Assembly (NCBI RefSeq): GCF_964355755.1
Contig: NC_092675.1
Span: forward strand, 23,726,412-23,786,411
Direction: 5' to 3'
Length of the DNA stretch: 60,000 nt
DNA from: Antedon mediterranea
Lineage: Eukaryota; Echinodermata; Crinoidea; Comatulida; Antedonidae
Of this stretch, positions 48,001 through 56,820 are shown one piece after another. The notes beneath the pieces are model-generated. The model was not told the DNA's origin, did no database searches, and was given only the letters and a program-made list of their open reading frames with translations. The stretch's first letter is position 1. Every line of letters begins with the position of its first letter. The translations under genes were made by a program, and so were the position numbers.

Positions 48001-51000
48001 CTCCAAATTTGTTAACTGACTTTATCCGGAATAGGCCTACCACACTTTAAAATTAGGACTTATAAACTTTCAGAAGGAGAAACACATAAAAACAAATAAA
48101 TAAATCCTTTAAATTGATGATTTTACAGACGTGTTTCTTTGTATACTGTAACTCCTCCCATGCTCAATGTTTTTGTTTCTATGGAGCGCCAAAAGAGCAA
48201 CAATAATAGAACAAGTATAAAAACAGAAAGAAAACGAAAAAAAAAAATTTATTTGCGAGTATTTATTTCTTCGTACTAGCATGATTATACTATTATCATT
48301 ACAATTTTAATTTTACATTGTTCCATCTACACTGTAGATGGACTCCACAGAGTTTTCAGCCCTCAATATAATTTTTGCTCTTTTGACGTTCCATAGAAAC
48401 AAAAACATTGAACATTGGGTAGGCCTACAGTCTGTACTCTGTAGGCTAGTCATGCAAAATTTGCAAACAGTATGTGTGCGAGAAAAACGTCTGTAAAATC
48501 ATCAATTTAAATATGTATTTGTTACTTTTTATGTGATTCTTTTTCATAAAAGTGCTAATTCTAAGGTGTGGTATTCAGAATAAATGTTGGAGGTTAAAAT
48601 ACAAGGCAGGTGCAAAAGATAAATATTGTAATCTTAGGCCTTGGGTCTTAGCTTTCGTGATCTTAGGTCTTAGAGGATCTTAGCTTTCGTGGTCTTAGGT
48701 TTCGTGACACCCAAAAGGAATGTGTATTATGCTTTACTGTCTCAAACAATAAAACGTGACCATGCTCGACTCACTTTTGTTTAAACAAAATTCTGACGGC
48801 TGTCGAGGTAAAAGTAATTAAGGATATTTCAATTTAATTACGTCTTTAATTCATTTGAGAAGAAAAATGCATCAATTATGCAGAATATTCATGCATTATC
48901 ACTATTTTCTACAACCAACTCTAACTAAACTAGGCCTAGTCTCGTGGTTTTAGCATCGGCATGAACGAAGTGTTTGTGCAGGCAATTGCGATTGATAGTG
49001 ATTCAATTTATGTTTAGTCTTTTGAAATGGTTTCGTAGGCGTAGGCCTACGTAAAACGAGCGATCTTCTATTCTAAGATAATGTCACTGCTAATTATTAT
49101 TTCGTTATGAACTTTTCAACGTTAACAGCATCAATTAACGTCCACGGTGAAATTTTAGTTTAGTAGTTTCATTTACTTTATACTTTTGGTCACAACCAAT
49201 AAACTATTTGCATAATATTTGCTTCTACTCCAGGTGTTTTGGAAGAAGATTTATCATCAGAAATCACATTCTATCTGTGAACCTCTGCATAGGTAGACCT
49301 AATTACCAGGGGAATACAGTACTGCACCTGCAATAAATATTTCAGACATCAGTTACATACCCCCTTGGGATAACATATAAATATTGGTTCCTTTACAAAA
49401 GGAAACATTCGAATGTAATCAAATGTGAATTATAATTTCTATAGACTAGCAGACTTCTCATTATGATTCGCAACATTACAAAACTAAAATTATTGAATTA
49501 CAATAGCAACTAAAAATGTATAGTTTTTTACTTGAAATTACTACTTTTACTGAACAGGAAAATAAAAAGAACTCAGAAAAAGTTTAAAAACCTGAATAGC
49601 AGAGAAATAGTTTATACTGTACTATAGGTCTATTGGTTATTATTCCAACACGCTGTGGCAACCGTACTGTTTAGTTATTGATTTGAGTTAGTGACGTCTA
49701 TTGTTAAAGATGTATTGTCCCTCTGAAAAAAATATTTTTTTAAATGTTGTTGTTGAATATGCCATTTTAATGTCACATAATAGTTATCCTCTTTAACCAA
49801 ACATTGTACCAAAAAAATGTATTTACCTAAAAATTTGTAATTTAAAGCAAAAAATAGTCAAATGGTTTTTAGTTTAACAAATTATTTTTGTCATTTTGTA
49901 GGTAAAACGATTTGTTTATTTTTCGTTTTTTCGACTCTATAGTTCACTATGTCGGTCTGTCGATCCGGTATCACTATGCGTTTTATCGCTTTTCTGTACT
50001 TTTTGAACTGTTTTGATGTACAGACAAGTTTTAACTATGTCGGTCGGTCGGTCGGTCGGTCTGTCGGGTATCACTTTGCGTTTTTCTGTACTTTTTGAAC
50101 TGTTTTGAGGTACAGAAAAGTTTTAAAGTACATTACTTTTTGAAAGTTCATTTTTTTCTGAGAGCACGCGACTTATGGCTGTTGGCCTTATTCCTATTGA
50201 AGTGATTAACTTTATTAAAACTACAACATAACCCAAGTCTGATTTAATTCATCTTTATATTTTGGGGGACAATACATCTTTAAAAGTAAAATTGTGTAAT
50301 TCACTGACGATTTTATGTTACAATATTATATTATACTATTAATTATATCTAAATTACATTACCTTCTTCTGAAATAAATATTTCATTTTTGATGAGAATG
50401 TTGCAGCATATTTGTCTGTGAGCATTATCCGTGCACCTTGAGTACTGGTAGCTATTACTGGAAGCGCCAAATGATCCTGTGAAGCAATACATTTTTATCA
50501 GCTTTGCACGAGAAGCTATTTTTAATATTTACATCAAGTTATTATCAGCGGGCTCGGATATGATTAATTAAGTAATGATAGACATGTATAGCCTACTAAT
50601 TAATTGTAATGATCACACAAGTATGTTGTACAAAGACGTTAGTTAATGTGGTAAATTAAAATCAGGCCCACAGTGCATTAGACTCAAATTATGGTTATGC
50701 AAGCAATATTTATCAATTTTAAAATGTTTTGTTAATACTAAGGAGAGAACCTTGTCTAATAAATGAGGAACAACATGAACTGTGCTTACCACATTTCTTT
50801 ATTTCAGAGGCTATAGTAGTTAATTGAATCAGATACCGTAAGCCAGGCCAAATTACCAAGGAACTGAAGTAGGCAATAACAATGTGTGCCATAAAAATAG
50901 GCTTGCTTTAATTCTAGTTCATAATATATCATATCATAGTATATACATCGTGATGATCTATATTGATATACTGGAATAGACAGACCAGTGGAAAATCGTA

Positions 51001-54000
51001 ACCTAATAATCTATTTTTACCTGCAAATTCCTACCGACGGCAGGTAAATTCACTTTACAGTCAATACCGACTTCTTTTAAATCTTCCTCAGGTCCTATAC
51101 CTGACAACAGCAAGATCTGAAATAGAAATGTGTTAAGATAAAATAAACATTAAAAAAGCAATACCACAAATTTAATGATTTAGTTTATTCAGTAAAGCTA
51201 TATGTGGCCTATACAATTAGTTTGAATTCAAACATGTTTTTTTTTGTCTTTTATGGGCTCGTCTCACTTTTATTTCAGTTTGCAGTAAAAATTAAAAACA
51301 AAGGTCATGTTCTCCATTTTTCTTGTCACAATTCAAACATATGTTTACGTACTTTCAATGCAATGGAGAACCTGTTTTACGGACATGGGTTTGTATAATA
51401 CCAATAATAGTTGGTATCCAATCTGATAGAATTAACTCATTAATTTTAAATAATCTTCAATAATTAGGCATACAATAATCAACAATAATTGTGCCTACTT
51501 GTGGTGATCCAATAGTTCCTGCAGATAGAATAATTTCTTTTCCTACTGGAATAAACTCCTCTTTACCATCTGCAATTACATGCACACCTGTTGCTCTTCC
51601 ATCTACAACTTCTATCTATGAAAAAGAAACGTACAAGACAGGATGTAAATTGAAAAAAAGCAATCACAACTCGAACCGACCATCGTACTCGCCAACCTCA
51701 TGTGAATTGCTGTATGGATATGAATATACAAGATCAATTCTATTTCAATCTTCAACGGAAGATAAAACATCTTCTTGCTTGAGACCCTTATTATATCCAT
51801 AGTATTCACACAGTGTCGTACTCGCCATTTGTAAGTCATTCTCTAAACAAATGGCAACGACAAAGATCATTTCAGAATTGTTTACATTTTCTCGTTTACA
51901 AATTTAATTAATTTTTCAATTTATCATTCACCATTTTGACTTTATGTGTAACAAACCCAATGTGTGGATATGCTAACCTTGGTCACCAAAGTGTTGACTG
52001 ATATTGTGAGATTGTTTCTTCTCTTAATTGGTTCCAAGAACGCTTTAGCTGAGCTGCATCGTTCTCCATTTCTAATCGTTGCTGGAAAATCACCAAATCC
52101 AAACTACGTGAAATACATAGAAAGAATAGTAGTTTCACTGGTCTATGTTGTGTAATAAAACAATATTTAAGTTGCATTCCCGCACCATATATTGAAACAA
52201 AATCAAATGGAAATAATACAATTTTAACAACGTCAGTGGGGAACGAAATAGTATTAAATGTTCACGATATTGTTACAAACAATGTATCGCAAATGATTAG
52301 GATTATGTTTAAAATTTGTGTTAACATGTGCACTGTATAGACTGAACTGATACTTACAATGGACTTTCCATTAATATCAGGTGTCTTCGGATAACCAAGT
52401 TCAATACCTAACAATAAACATAACGAAATGTTTAATTTATTGTTATAAATAAATATTTTAAACAGTTTTAGTACCGTTGGGTATTTTTGTTTTCCAAAAA
52501 ATTGAAGTAAACTTCTTTTACCTGATTGTTTAATCCTGTATAATGATGTTGTTAAATAAATAAATTAAATACATAAATAATATCAATACATAAAAAATAG
52601 TGTTTATTTTTGTATTATTTTCTTATAAATGTATACCACTGGGTTAATCTTTAGGAAAACATACCGTATAAATTGAGAGATTTGATATGCGCTATTTGAC
52701 TCGTGTTTGTTCAATTTTGAACGGAAATTAGTTCCATATGCTGGTTTCAGCAATGTTCCTAATATAACATTTATTTACGTGTGAATATGGGAAAACCAAA
52801 AAAAAAAAGCTTACCAGCTTCAATGAACGCTTTGGCCATCGGTGTTTTATAACTTTGCTCAGTAACAGATAATCCAGGTTCACTGAAAAAAGAGAAGAAA
52901 AAGTTTTTAATAAATAAATTTGGACCCTGGAACAACTTACAAAAATGGGACGTAAAGCCGTTGGTCCCGTGTACATATTACAGTGTACGTTGAAGAACAA
53001 AAAGTGTAAGGGGATCGTTGGTTTGATGATCTGGTAGGCGCTGCACTGGTGGCTGCAGTTAATTATACACTTTCATATCATACATAATTATCATTTATAA
53101 AACACAATTAACGCGTTTAAAATAGACCCAACAATATTTTTATTTTACTAGTACTGTTTTAGTTTATTGCTAGATTTAATACCTTTGATTGTTCTCCAAT
53201 ATTTCAAAACAAGGCAATATGTCTTCCCAAGCCCAGTTCTCGGCTCCCATTTCAGCCCATCTGTTAAAATCTGCAGGGCATCCTCTGATGTAAGCCATGT
53301 TGTTGATGCTACTCGATCCTCCTACCACCTAATGTTAAGAATGTATTAATTTTATATAAACATAATATTATATCATTTTTTAGTATTTTTCATAAAACCT
53401 TTACGTCGTATATCATATTTTGGAATAACATCCAAAGAGATAAAGCTAAAGATGGCAAATCAAAAACATTATTACAAAATACCACTGACTTATGCAATTC
53501 GACTTATGACACCTCAATTTATCACAAAGTATACGACACCTCAGTATTATAAACTAAAACGTAAAAACAGTAATCTGGGTTACGTTACAGGCGTAGAACC
53601 TAAGTGAATACACAAAATACCGTCGTCACAAAAAGTATCGCAACTGATTTGGGATGTCAAGAATATACCATTACTATATGATTACTACATGCTTGTTACT
53701 TACCTTGATGATATATCGACGATTTATCGAACATTATGTATAGAAGGATTGAAAACAATGTTATCTTTAAAGAAGACAAGCTTACGATAACTTAATTCCT
53801 GTAGTGAAATAAAAATTTCCTGAATCTCTGTTTTTACGATTTTCTTGAAAACATGTACGGTAATCAGTGGTTTTCTTTTGGATGAAAAGCAAGATGTAAA
53901 CGATCGTACATGAGCATTTAAGCCTGTTTTCCTGTCGACGTTATTCGACGCTATCGTTAACAAAAATCGGCGTTCTTCTACGTAAACATTAACATTTTAA

Positions 54001-55729
54001 CGATTTATAGGAAAAGGTACTTTTTTAACTAACGACGACGATACAAAATGTCGGCGATTTACAGGAAAAGGTGTAATAATCGACGGTAATCGACGCTACA
54101 AGTCGCGATCGTTGACAATCGCAAGAGTTGAATCCAGTTCAACTCTAGCGATATCGCAACGCTGAAACGTAAGAACTGACCAATCATCATGGCGATACAG
54201 CACATGACGTCACATAATTGATGGCAAATTCTGCTGACTGCATTTATTTTTGTTGCATCGCGGAGCGGTCAAAGCTAGGCCTAGCCTTACCAAAGTTACC
54301 ATAAAATGATGTTCCGGAAAGTAGGCGCGGGGATATTAGGTAGGTCAAAGTCTTCAGCCTAGTCCAAAATACTATATGGACTAGGAATAGGCCTACTGAG
54401 AACGAAGAACCATCAGTATAGAGATATTAGTATGCCTAGGCCCACGTCCTACACTGTGAGCCTACTGCTAGAGGCAGGGGAGTTTGCGCGTAAAGCCTGT
54501 TTTCCTGTCGACGTTATTCGACGCTATCGTTAACAAAAATCGGCGATCTTCAACGTAAACATAGAAATGTTAACGATTTACAGGAAAAGGGACTTTTTTA
54601 ACTAACGATGACGATACAAAATGTCGGCGATTTACAGGAAAATGTGTAATAATCGACGGTAATCGACGCTACAAGTCGCGATCGTTGACAATCGCAAGAG
54701 TTGAATCCAGTTCAACTCTAGCGATATCGCAACGCTAAAACGTAAGAACTGACCAATCATCATGGCGATACAGCATATGACGTCACATAATTAATGGCAA
54801 ATTCTGCTGACTACATTTATTTTTGTTGCATCGCGGCGCGGTCAAAGCTAGGCCTAGCATTCCCAAAGTTACTATAAAATGATGTTCCGGAAAGTAGGCG
54901 CCGGGATATTAGGTAGGTCAAAGTCTTTAGCCTAGTCCAAAATGCTATTTGGACTAGGATAGGCCTACTGAAAACGAAAAACCATCAGTATAGAGATATT
55001 AGTATGCCTAGGCCCACGTGTCCTACATTGTGAGCCTACTGCTAGAGGCAGGGGAGTCCTCTATTCATTTTTGCGCGTTACGACGACGTCGAGAAAGAAG
55101 ACCGGAATTTCAAATCTAACGTTCAACGCTAGAAATCAAATGTTCGCGCTATCGTTAACATTTCAACTTGAACGTTTTCAAACGATCGTCGTTGAACTTT
55201 TAACGATTAACGATGATAGCGTCGACTTACGTCAACAGGAAAACAGGCTTTACGACGACGTCGAGAAAGAAGACAGGAGTTTCAACTCTAACGTTCAACG
55301 CTAGAAATCAAATGTTCGCGCTATCGTTAACATTTCAACTTGATCGTTTTTAAACGATCGTCGTTGAACTTTTAACGATTAACGATGATAACGTCGACTA
55401 AAAATTAATTAATTAAATAATTTTCAGTGTATCACCGGGCGGTTTGGAATTTATTTCTATGCCTGTTGTGTTTATTATTTTTGAAACGATAAAGATGAGG
55501 AAATCTGGGAGAATGAGAAAAAGTCGCCCCAACCGAGACTCGAACTCGGACCGTCTGCTTGATATGCAGTTGCCCTAACCATTAGACCACTGGGGCTTTC
55601 ATGGTATTGTTCTTTAACTTGATGGTACGGTTGGAACACAAATAGTCCTCAGTTGTACGCACGCGCACCAGAGATCAAATTGATACGCCCTCATCTATAA
55701 TTCAGTATATTTATTCACTAAGCGGGATC

Positions 55730-55803
<74 letters not shown>

Positions 55804-56820
55804 TGGCTCAATAGAGATACAAAAAAAGTTAAAATCTAAATCAAAACGATAAAGTAAAACAGCCAGAAAAATTAGCAGAGCTTTCGGGCAATATTTACGA
55901 TTTGGAGTTGGACTTCTAATAATACAGATTTAAGAAACGGTTTTTTTCTTTTCTAATCAAGTTAAGGAAGAAAGAATAATCAAATTACCTTCCCCCGCGG
56001 CCAGTTGCATTTTTGGCCTTTCATCGCCTTGCAAGCGTGCCTTTGCGATTCAATCTGCGAACAAAATAATACAGATAATAGGTTGAGATTATTATGCTGA
56101 AATCAGCAGGATAAAAAATGTTGCTTGATAGTGAGCTATTTTTTAAAAAGTTATATATTGAAAATGTTTCTGGTATATTGTAAAAAATATTGTAATAGGC
56201 CTACTACATTAAATCGATAGTTTGTTACTCTTTTTAAAGCAAATTACAAGCATAAAATATAGTTCGAAGACAATGTACATTCGTTATGATGATAAAAAAT
56301 CATCCTAATAAAACATTAGCATATAAAATAATGTCATTGACCGTACAACCAACATGAAAATAACAATCCATGTCACTTAATTATTATACAGGCCTACCAG
56401 TAACGTTTTGCCTTGTGGAGAAGAGAAAATGATAAACTTATAGTATTGCTTATTAAATGTTATGAGAGACTTATTTGTGGTTCCCCCTGTTTTTCCATGG
56501 GATTCATAATAAAGTTTATATACACCAATCTAAATCCACATAAATATATTTGTTCTCACCTCAAATTTCCAGTCTACATCCGACCGTTGTAAAGCGGCTA
56601 CTGCCAGTGGTACGTGTATTTCGGGTTTAGTGTCTTCTCCTCCAGCTTCTATCAGAAGAACATTGGTTTCTGGATCAGCACTTAATCTGTTGGCTACAAC
56701 GCAACCAGCACTGCCTGATCCTACCACTATATAGTCGTATTTATCTTCAAGATTGTACTTGTTGATCTTCTGTTTAGTTCGTAACCAATCCATCAAGAAC
56801 GCCAAAGATGTTACAGCCAT
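44948..56820 (-). CDS. GMC-family FAD oxidoreductase (choline/alcohol dehydrogenase-like), 15 exons, 579 aa
   Basis: The exons join as 56820-56560, 56054-55989, 53328-53183, 52882-52815, 52407-52358, 52103-51978, 51615-51499, 51116-51021, 50476-50363, 47620-47564, 46686-46592, 46120-45928, 45684-45632, 45539-45372 and 45077-44948. All introns are GT-AG with matching phases, giving 1740 bases. The family oxidises an alcohol group with a tightly bound FAD. Evidence in sequence: the Rossmann GxGxxG (residues 34-39, GSGSAG), the ribose-binding Glu in LLIEAGG (E58), [16 protein letters not shown] (GMC signature 1), [15 protein letters not shown] (signature 2), VGRNLQDHL, H515 in [10 protein letters not shown], and N561 in NTNAP (the usual catalytic His/Asn pair). 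An in-frame TAA nine bases before the ATG fixes the start. Length is typical. No clear mitochondrial presequence is seen. The substrate is unknown; choline is only one possibility. Confidence 0.96.
45372..45539 (-). CDS. GMC oxidoreductase exon 14 (catalytic His)
   Basis: Residues 481-536. It holds [18 protein letters not shown] with H515, the residue aligned with the catalytic His of choline oxidases, then STVVDPKLR. Acceptor TTCTTTTTAG, donor AG|GTTTTA, phase 2. Confidence 0.95.
45632..45684 (-). CDS. GMC oxidoreductase exon 13 (53 bases)
   Basis: Residues 464-480, [17 protein letters not shown]. Acceptor TTATCACCATAG, donor GG|GTAAGA, phase 2. Confidence 0.9.
45928..46120 (-). CDS. GMC oxidoreductase exon 12
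   Basis: Residues 399-463, containing [20 protein letters not shown] and [14 protein letters not shown], the conserved opening of the C-terminal GMC domain. Acceptor CATTTTTACAG, donor AAG|GTAGTC. Confidence 0.95.
46592..46686 (-). CDS. GMC oxidoreductase exon 11
   Basis: Residues 368-398, [17 protein letters not shown] through QFSVLNYEE, the WPDIQ block shared by animal choline-dehydrogenase-like proteins. Acceptor TTTTTTCACAG, donor AG|GTATGG, phase 2. Confidence 0.92.
47052..47362 (-). mobile_element. Short TIR element with (CCGA)n core, copy 4, split by a nested MITE
   Basis: Minus-strand copy in GMC intron 10. Outer parts are CAACGCGACTCTACAGCTCAC on the left and GTCGGTTTGTTGGTTGG then AACACTAACTTGAGAATGCGAC and GCAGCCATGTATATGGCC on the right. 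These match the 35619-35785 copy in reverse. It is interrupted at its CACTAT/GTCGG junction by the 216-base element at 47078-47293. Confidence 0.88.
47078..47293. mobile_element. Nested 216-bp MITE with perfect 23-bp TIRs and TAT target duplication
   Basis: The ends TAGTAGAGTCATTTTCATGA (plus GAT) and ATC plus TCATGAAAATGACTCTACTA are exact inverted repeats of 23 bases. TAT flanks both sides (47075-47077 and 47294-47296). Removing the element and one TAT restores CACTATGTCGG, the uninterrupted sequence found in the homologous copy at 49944-49954. No coding capacity. The superfamily is not certain. Confidence 0.93.
47564..47620 (-). CDS. GMC oxidoreductase exon 10 (57 bases)
   Basis: Residues 349-367, [19 protein letters not shown], the substrate-domain G-x-x-x-x-x-x-E-x-x-x-F block. 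The acceptor CTTTATTCAG lies only 29 bases from the foldback element at 47650-48712, so that insertion sits next to the branch-point region. Confidence 0.92.
47650..48712. mobile_element. 1063-bp foldback element with 10-bp target duplication (Mutator-like candidate)
   Basis: The left end GGGTGTCACGAAACCTAAGA and the reverse complement of the right end are the same for more than 90 bases with few changes. The arms continue with matching blocks: CACCTGCCTT-TTGTATTTT, TTAAATTGATGATTTTACAG and CAATGTTTTTGTTTCTATGG. The left arm carries about 200 extra bases. AAAAGGAATG flanks both sides (47640-47649 and 48713-48722). Long TIRs with a 9-11-bp duplication are typical of Mutator-like elements, so a non-autonomous member is likely. 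No transposase frame was found. It lies in GMC intron 9, close to the exon 10 acceptor. Confidence 0.92.
49708..50279. mobile_element. MITE with AGATGTATTGTCCC ends and TTAA flanks
   Basis: The left end AGATGTATTGTCCC and right end GGGGACAATACATCT are inverted copies. TTAA flanks both (49704-49707 and 50280-50283), the target site used by piggyBac-like transposases. The interior is A/T-rich and non-coding and includes another repeat copy (49932-50189). A partial relative lies near 11283-11420. It is in GMC intron 9. Confidence 0.85.
49932..50189 (-). mobile_element. Short TIR element with (CCGA)n core, copy 5, with internal duplication, nested
   Basis: The left part, CGACTCTATAGTTCACTATG then TCGGTCTGTCGATCC, and the right end GAGCACGCGACTTATGGCTG match the family in reverse. 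A block with CTGTACTTTTTGAACTGTTT occurs twice, about 100 bases apart, each preceded by a TCGG run, so this copy has an internal tandem duplication. The whole copy lies inside the TTAA MITE. Confidence 0.8.
50363..50476 (-). CDS. GMC oxidoreductase exon 9
   Basis: Residues 311-348, starting [19 protein letters not shown], the usual continuation of the NLQDH motif. Acceptor GCTTCACAG, donor AAG|GTAATG. Confidence 0.92.
51021..51116 (-). CDS. GMC oxidoreductase exon 8 (end of signature 2)
   Basis: Residues 279-310, [19 protein letters not shown] through PAVGRNLQ, which is followed in exon 9 by DHL. Acceptor CTATTTCAG, donor CAG|GTAAAA. Confidence 0.92.
51236..51310. repeat. Dispersed repeat, copy A
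   Basis: TTTTTTTTGTCTTTTATGGG followed by CTCGTCTCACTTTTATTTCAG and TTTGCAGTA is repeated at 59860-60000. Relative to that copy, about 70 bases are missing before AAATTAAAAACAAAGGTCATG. It lies in GMC intron 7. The T-run start may be the poly-A end of a minus-strand retroposon. Confidence 0.75.
51499..51615 (-). CDS. GMC oxidoreductase exon 7 (start of GMC signature 2)
   Basis: Residues 240-278, from [13 protein letters not shown] to the [14 protein letters not shown] block. Acceptor TTTTTCATAG, donor CAA|GTAGGC. Phase 0 at both ends. Confidence 0.92.
51978..52103 (-). CDS. GMC oxidoreductase exon 6
   Basis: Residues 198-239, [20 protein letters not shown] then [19 protein letters not shown]. 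The acceptor ATTTCACGTAG at 52104 is phase-correct. A stronger-looking TTTTCCAG lies 26 bases inside the exon but would break the frame and drop the FGFG block. Donor AAG|GTTAGC. Confidence 0.88.
52358..52407 (-). CDS. GMC oxidoreductase exon 5 (50 bases)
   Basis: Residues 181-197, [16 protein letters not shown], the family's G-x-P-x-x-x-D-x-NG block. Acceptor TTATTGTTAG, donor ATT|GTAAGT. It is too short to show as an open frame and was found from the family motif and phase agreement. Confidence 0.9.
52815..52882 (-). CDS. GMC oxidoreductase exon 4
   Basis: Residues 158-180, [19 protein letters not shown]. Acceptor CTTTTTTCAG, donor G|GTAAGC, phase 1 at the end. Confidence 0.9.
53183..53328 (-). 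CDS. GMC oxidoreductase exon 3 (GMC signature 1)
   Basis: Residues 110-157, beginning [16 protein letters not shown], which contacts FAD, and ending [12 protein letters not shown]. The acceptor is CTTAACATTAG. The donor AG|GTATTA leaves phase 2. Confidence 0.93.
53921..54493. repeat. CpG-rich palindromic module, copy 1 (573-bp period)
   Basis: It starts AGCCTGTTTTCCTGTCGACG and continues with TCGACGCTATCGTTAAC, GTCGCGATCGTTGACAATCG, a hairpin AGAGTTGAATCCAGTTCAAC (plus TCT) and GCGATATCGC. It is followed by the nearly identical module at 54494. CpG density here is far above the surrounding DNA. No protein frame found. Confidence 0.93.
54489..55254. mobile_element. Candidate TIR element made of module copy 2 plus an inverted end
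   Basis: CGTAAAGCCTGTTTTCCTGT at 54489-54508 and its exact reverse complement at 55235-55254 bound this segment. Imperfect inverted similarity continues inwards for about 40 bases (GACG, TCGACGCTATC). The segment contains module copy 2 and one unit of the 172-bp repeat. No target duplication could be defined because the flanks are related repeats. It lies in GMC intron 2. Confidence 0.75.
55078..55400. repeat. Tandem pair of about 172-bp CpG-rich units
   Basis: Units beginning TACGACGACGTCGAGAAAGA start near 55079 and 55251. Each contains TTCAACGCTAGAAATCAAAT, AAACGATCGTCGTTGAACTT and TTAACGATTAACGATGATA. They share sequence in inverted form with the 573-bp modules. A 77-codon frame here is a repeat artefact. 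Confidence 0.9.
55525..55596 (-). tRNA. tRNA-like gene, anticodon AUC (Asp codon GAU), possibly SINE or pseudogene
   Basis: 72 bases fold as a full cloverleaf. The acceptor GCCCCAG pairs with TTGGGGC (one G-U) and the discriminator is G. The D stem is GTCT/GGGC with loop AATGGTTA. The anticodon stem is ACTGC/GCAGA with one A-A mismatch and loop ATATCAA. The T stem CCGAG/CTCGG is perfect, with loop TTCGAGT. Box A (TGGTCTAATGG) and box B (AGTTCGAGTCT) are good, and TTTTT follows four bases after the end. Eukaryotic Asp tRNAs normally carry GUC, so AUC and the stem mismatch point to a tRNA-derived repeat rather than a working tRNA. It is in GMC intron 2, on the same strand as the gene. Confidence 0.7.
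55733..55800. repeat. (AT)34 dinucleotide microsatellite
   Basis: 68 uninterrupted bases of alternating A and T, in GMC intron 2. Length is likely variable between individuals and the run can extrude a hairpin. Confidence 0.98.
55989..56054 (-). CDS. GMC oxidoreductase exon 2
   Basis: Residues 88-109, [22 protein letters not shown] without any break, between acceptor TTTTGTTCGCAG and donor AAG|GTAATT. The NWPRGK end continues into signature 1 in exon 3. Phase 0 at both ends. Confidence 0.93.
56560..56820 (-). CDS. GMC oxidoreductase exon 1 (start, FAD-binding Rossmann fold)
   Basis: Residues 1-87. An in-frame stop just upstream supports this ATG. A TTTATAG acceptor-like sequence about 10 bases before the ATG suggests a separate 5' UTR exon. 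It holds [20 protein letters not shown] and the SDVDWKFE block; the donor is GAG|GTGAGA. Ends in phase 0. Confidence 0.95.

Larger units (their letters stand above)
47621..50362 (-). other. GMC intron 9 (2.7 kb), largely transposon-derived
   Basis: Two thirds of it is the foldback element (47650-48712) and the TTAA MITE (49708-50279). The remaining part, 48723-49703, shows nothing recognisable. Confidence 0.85.
53329..55988 (-). other. GMC intron 2 (2.7 kb), packed with repeats
   Basis: It contains the two 573-bp modules, the 172-bp units, the tRNA-like unit and the (AT)34 run. The open frame at 53724-53963 next to the first module shows no protein motif. Confidence 0.8.

Noticed and set aside
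51491-51802. 103-codon plus-strand frame
   Set aside because: It is the antisense shadow of GMC exon 7, which carries the real signature on the minus strand.
55071-55304. 77-codon plus-strand frame
   Set aside because: It spans the two 172-bp repeat units and is explained by them.
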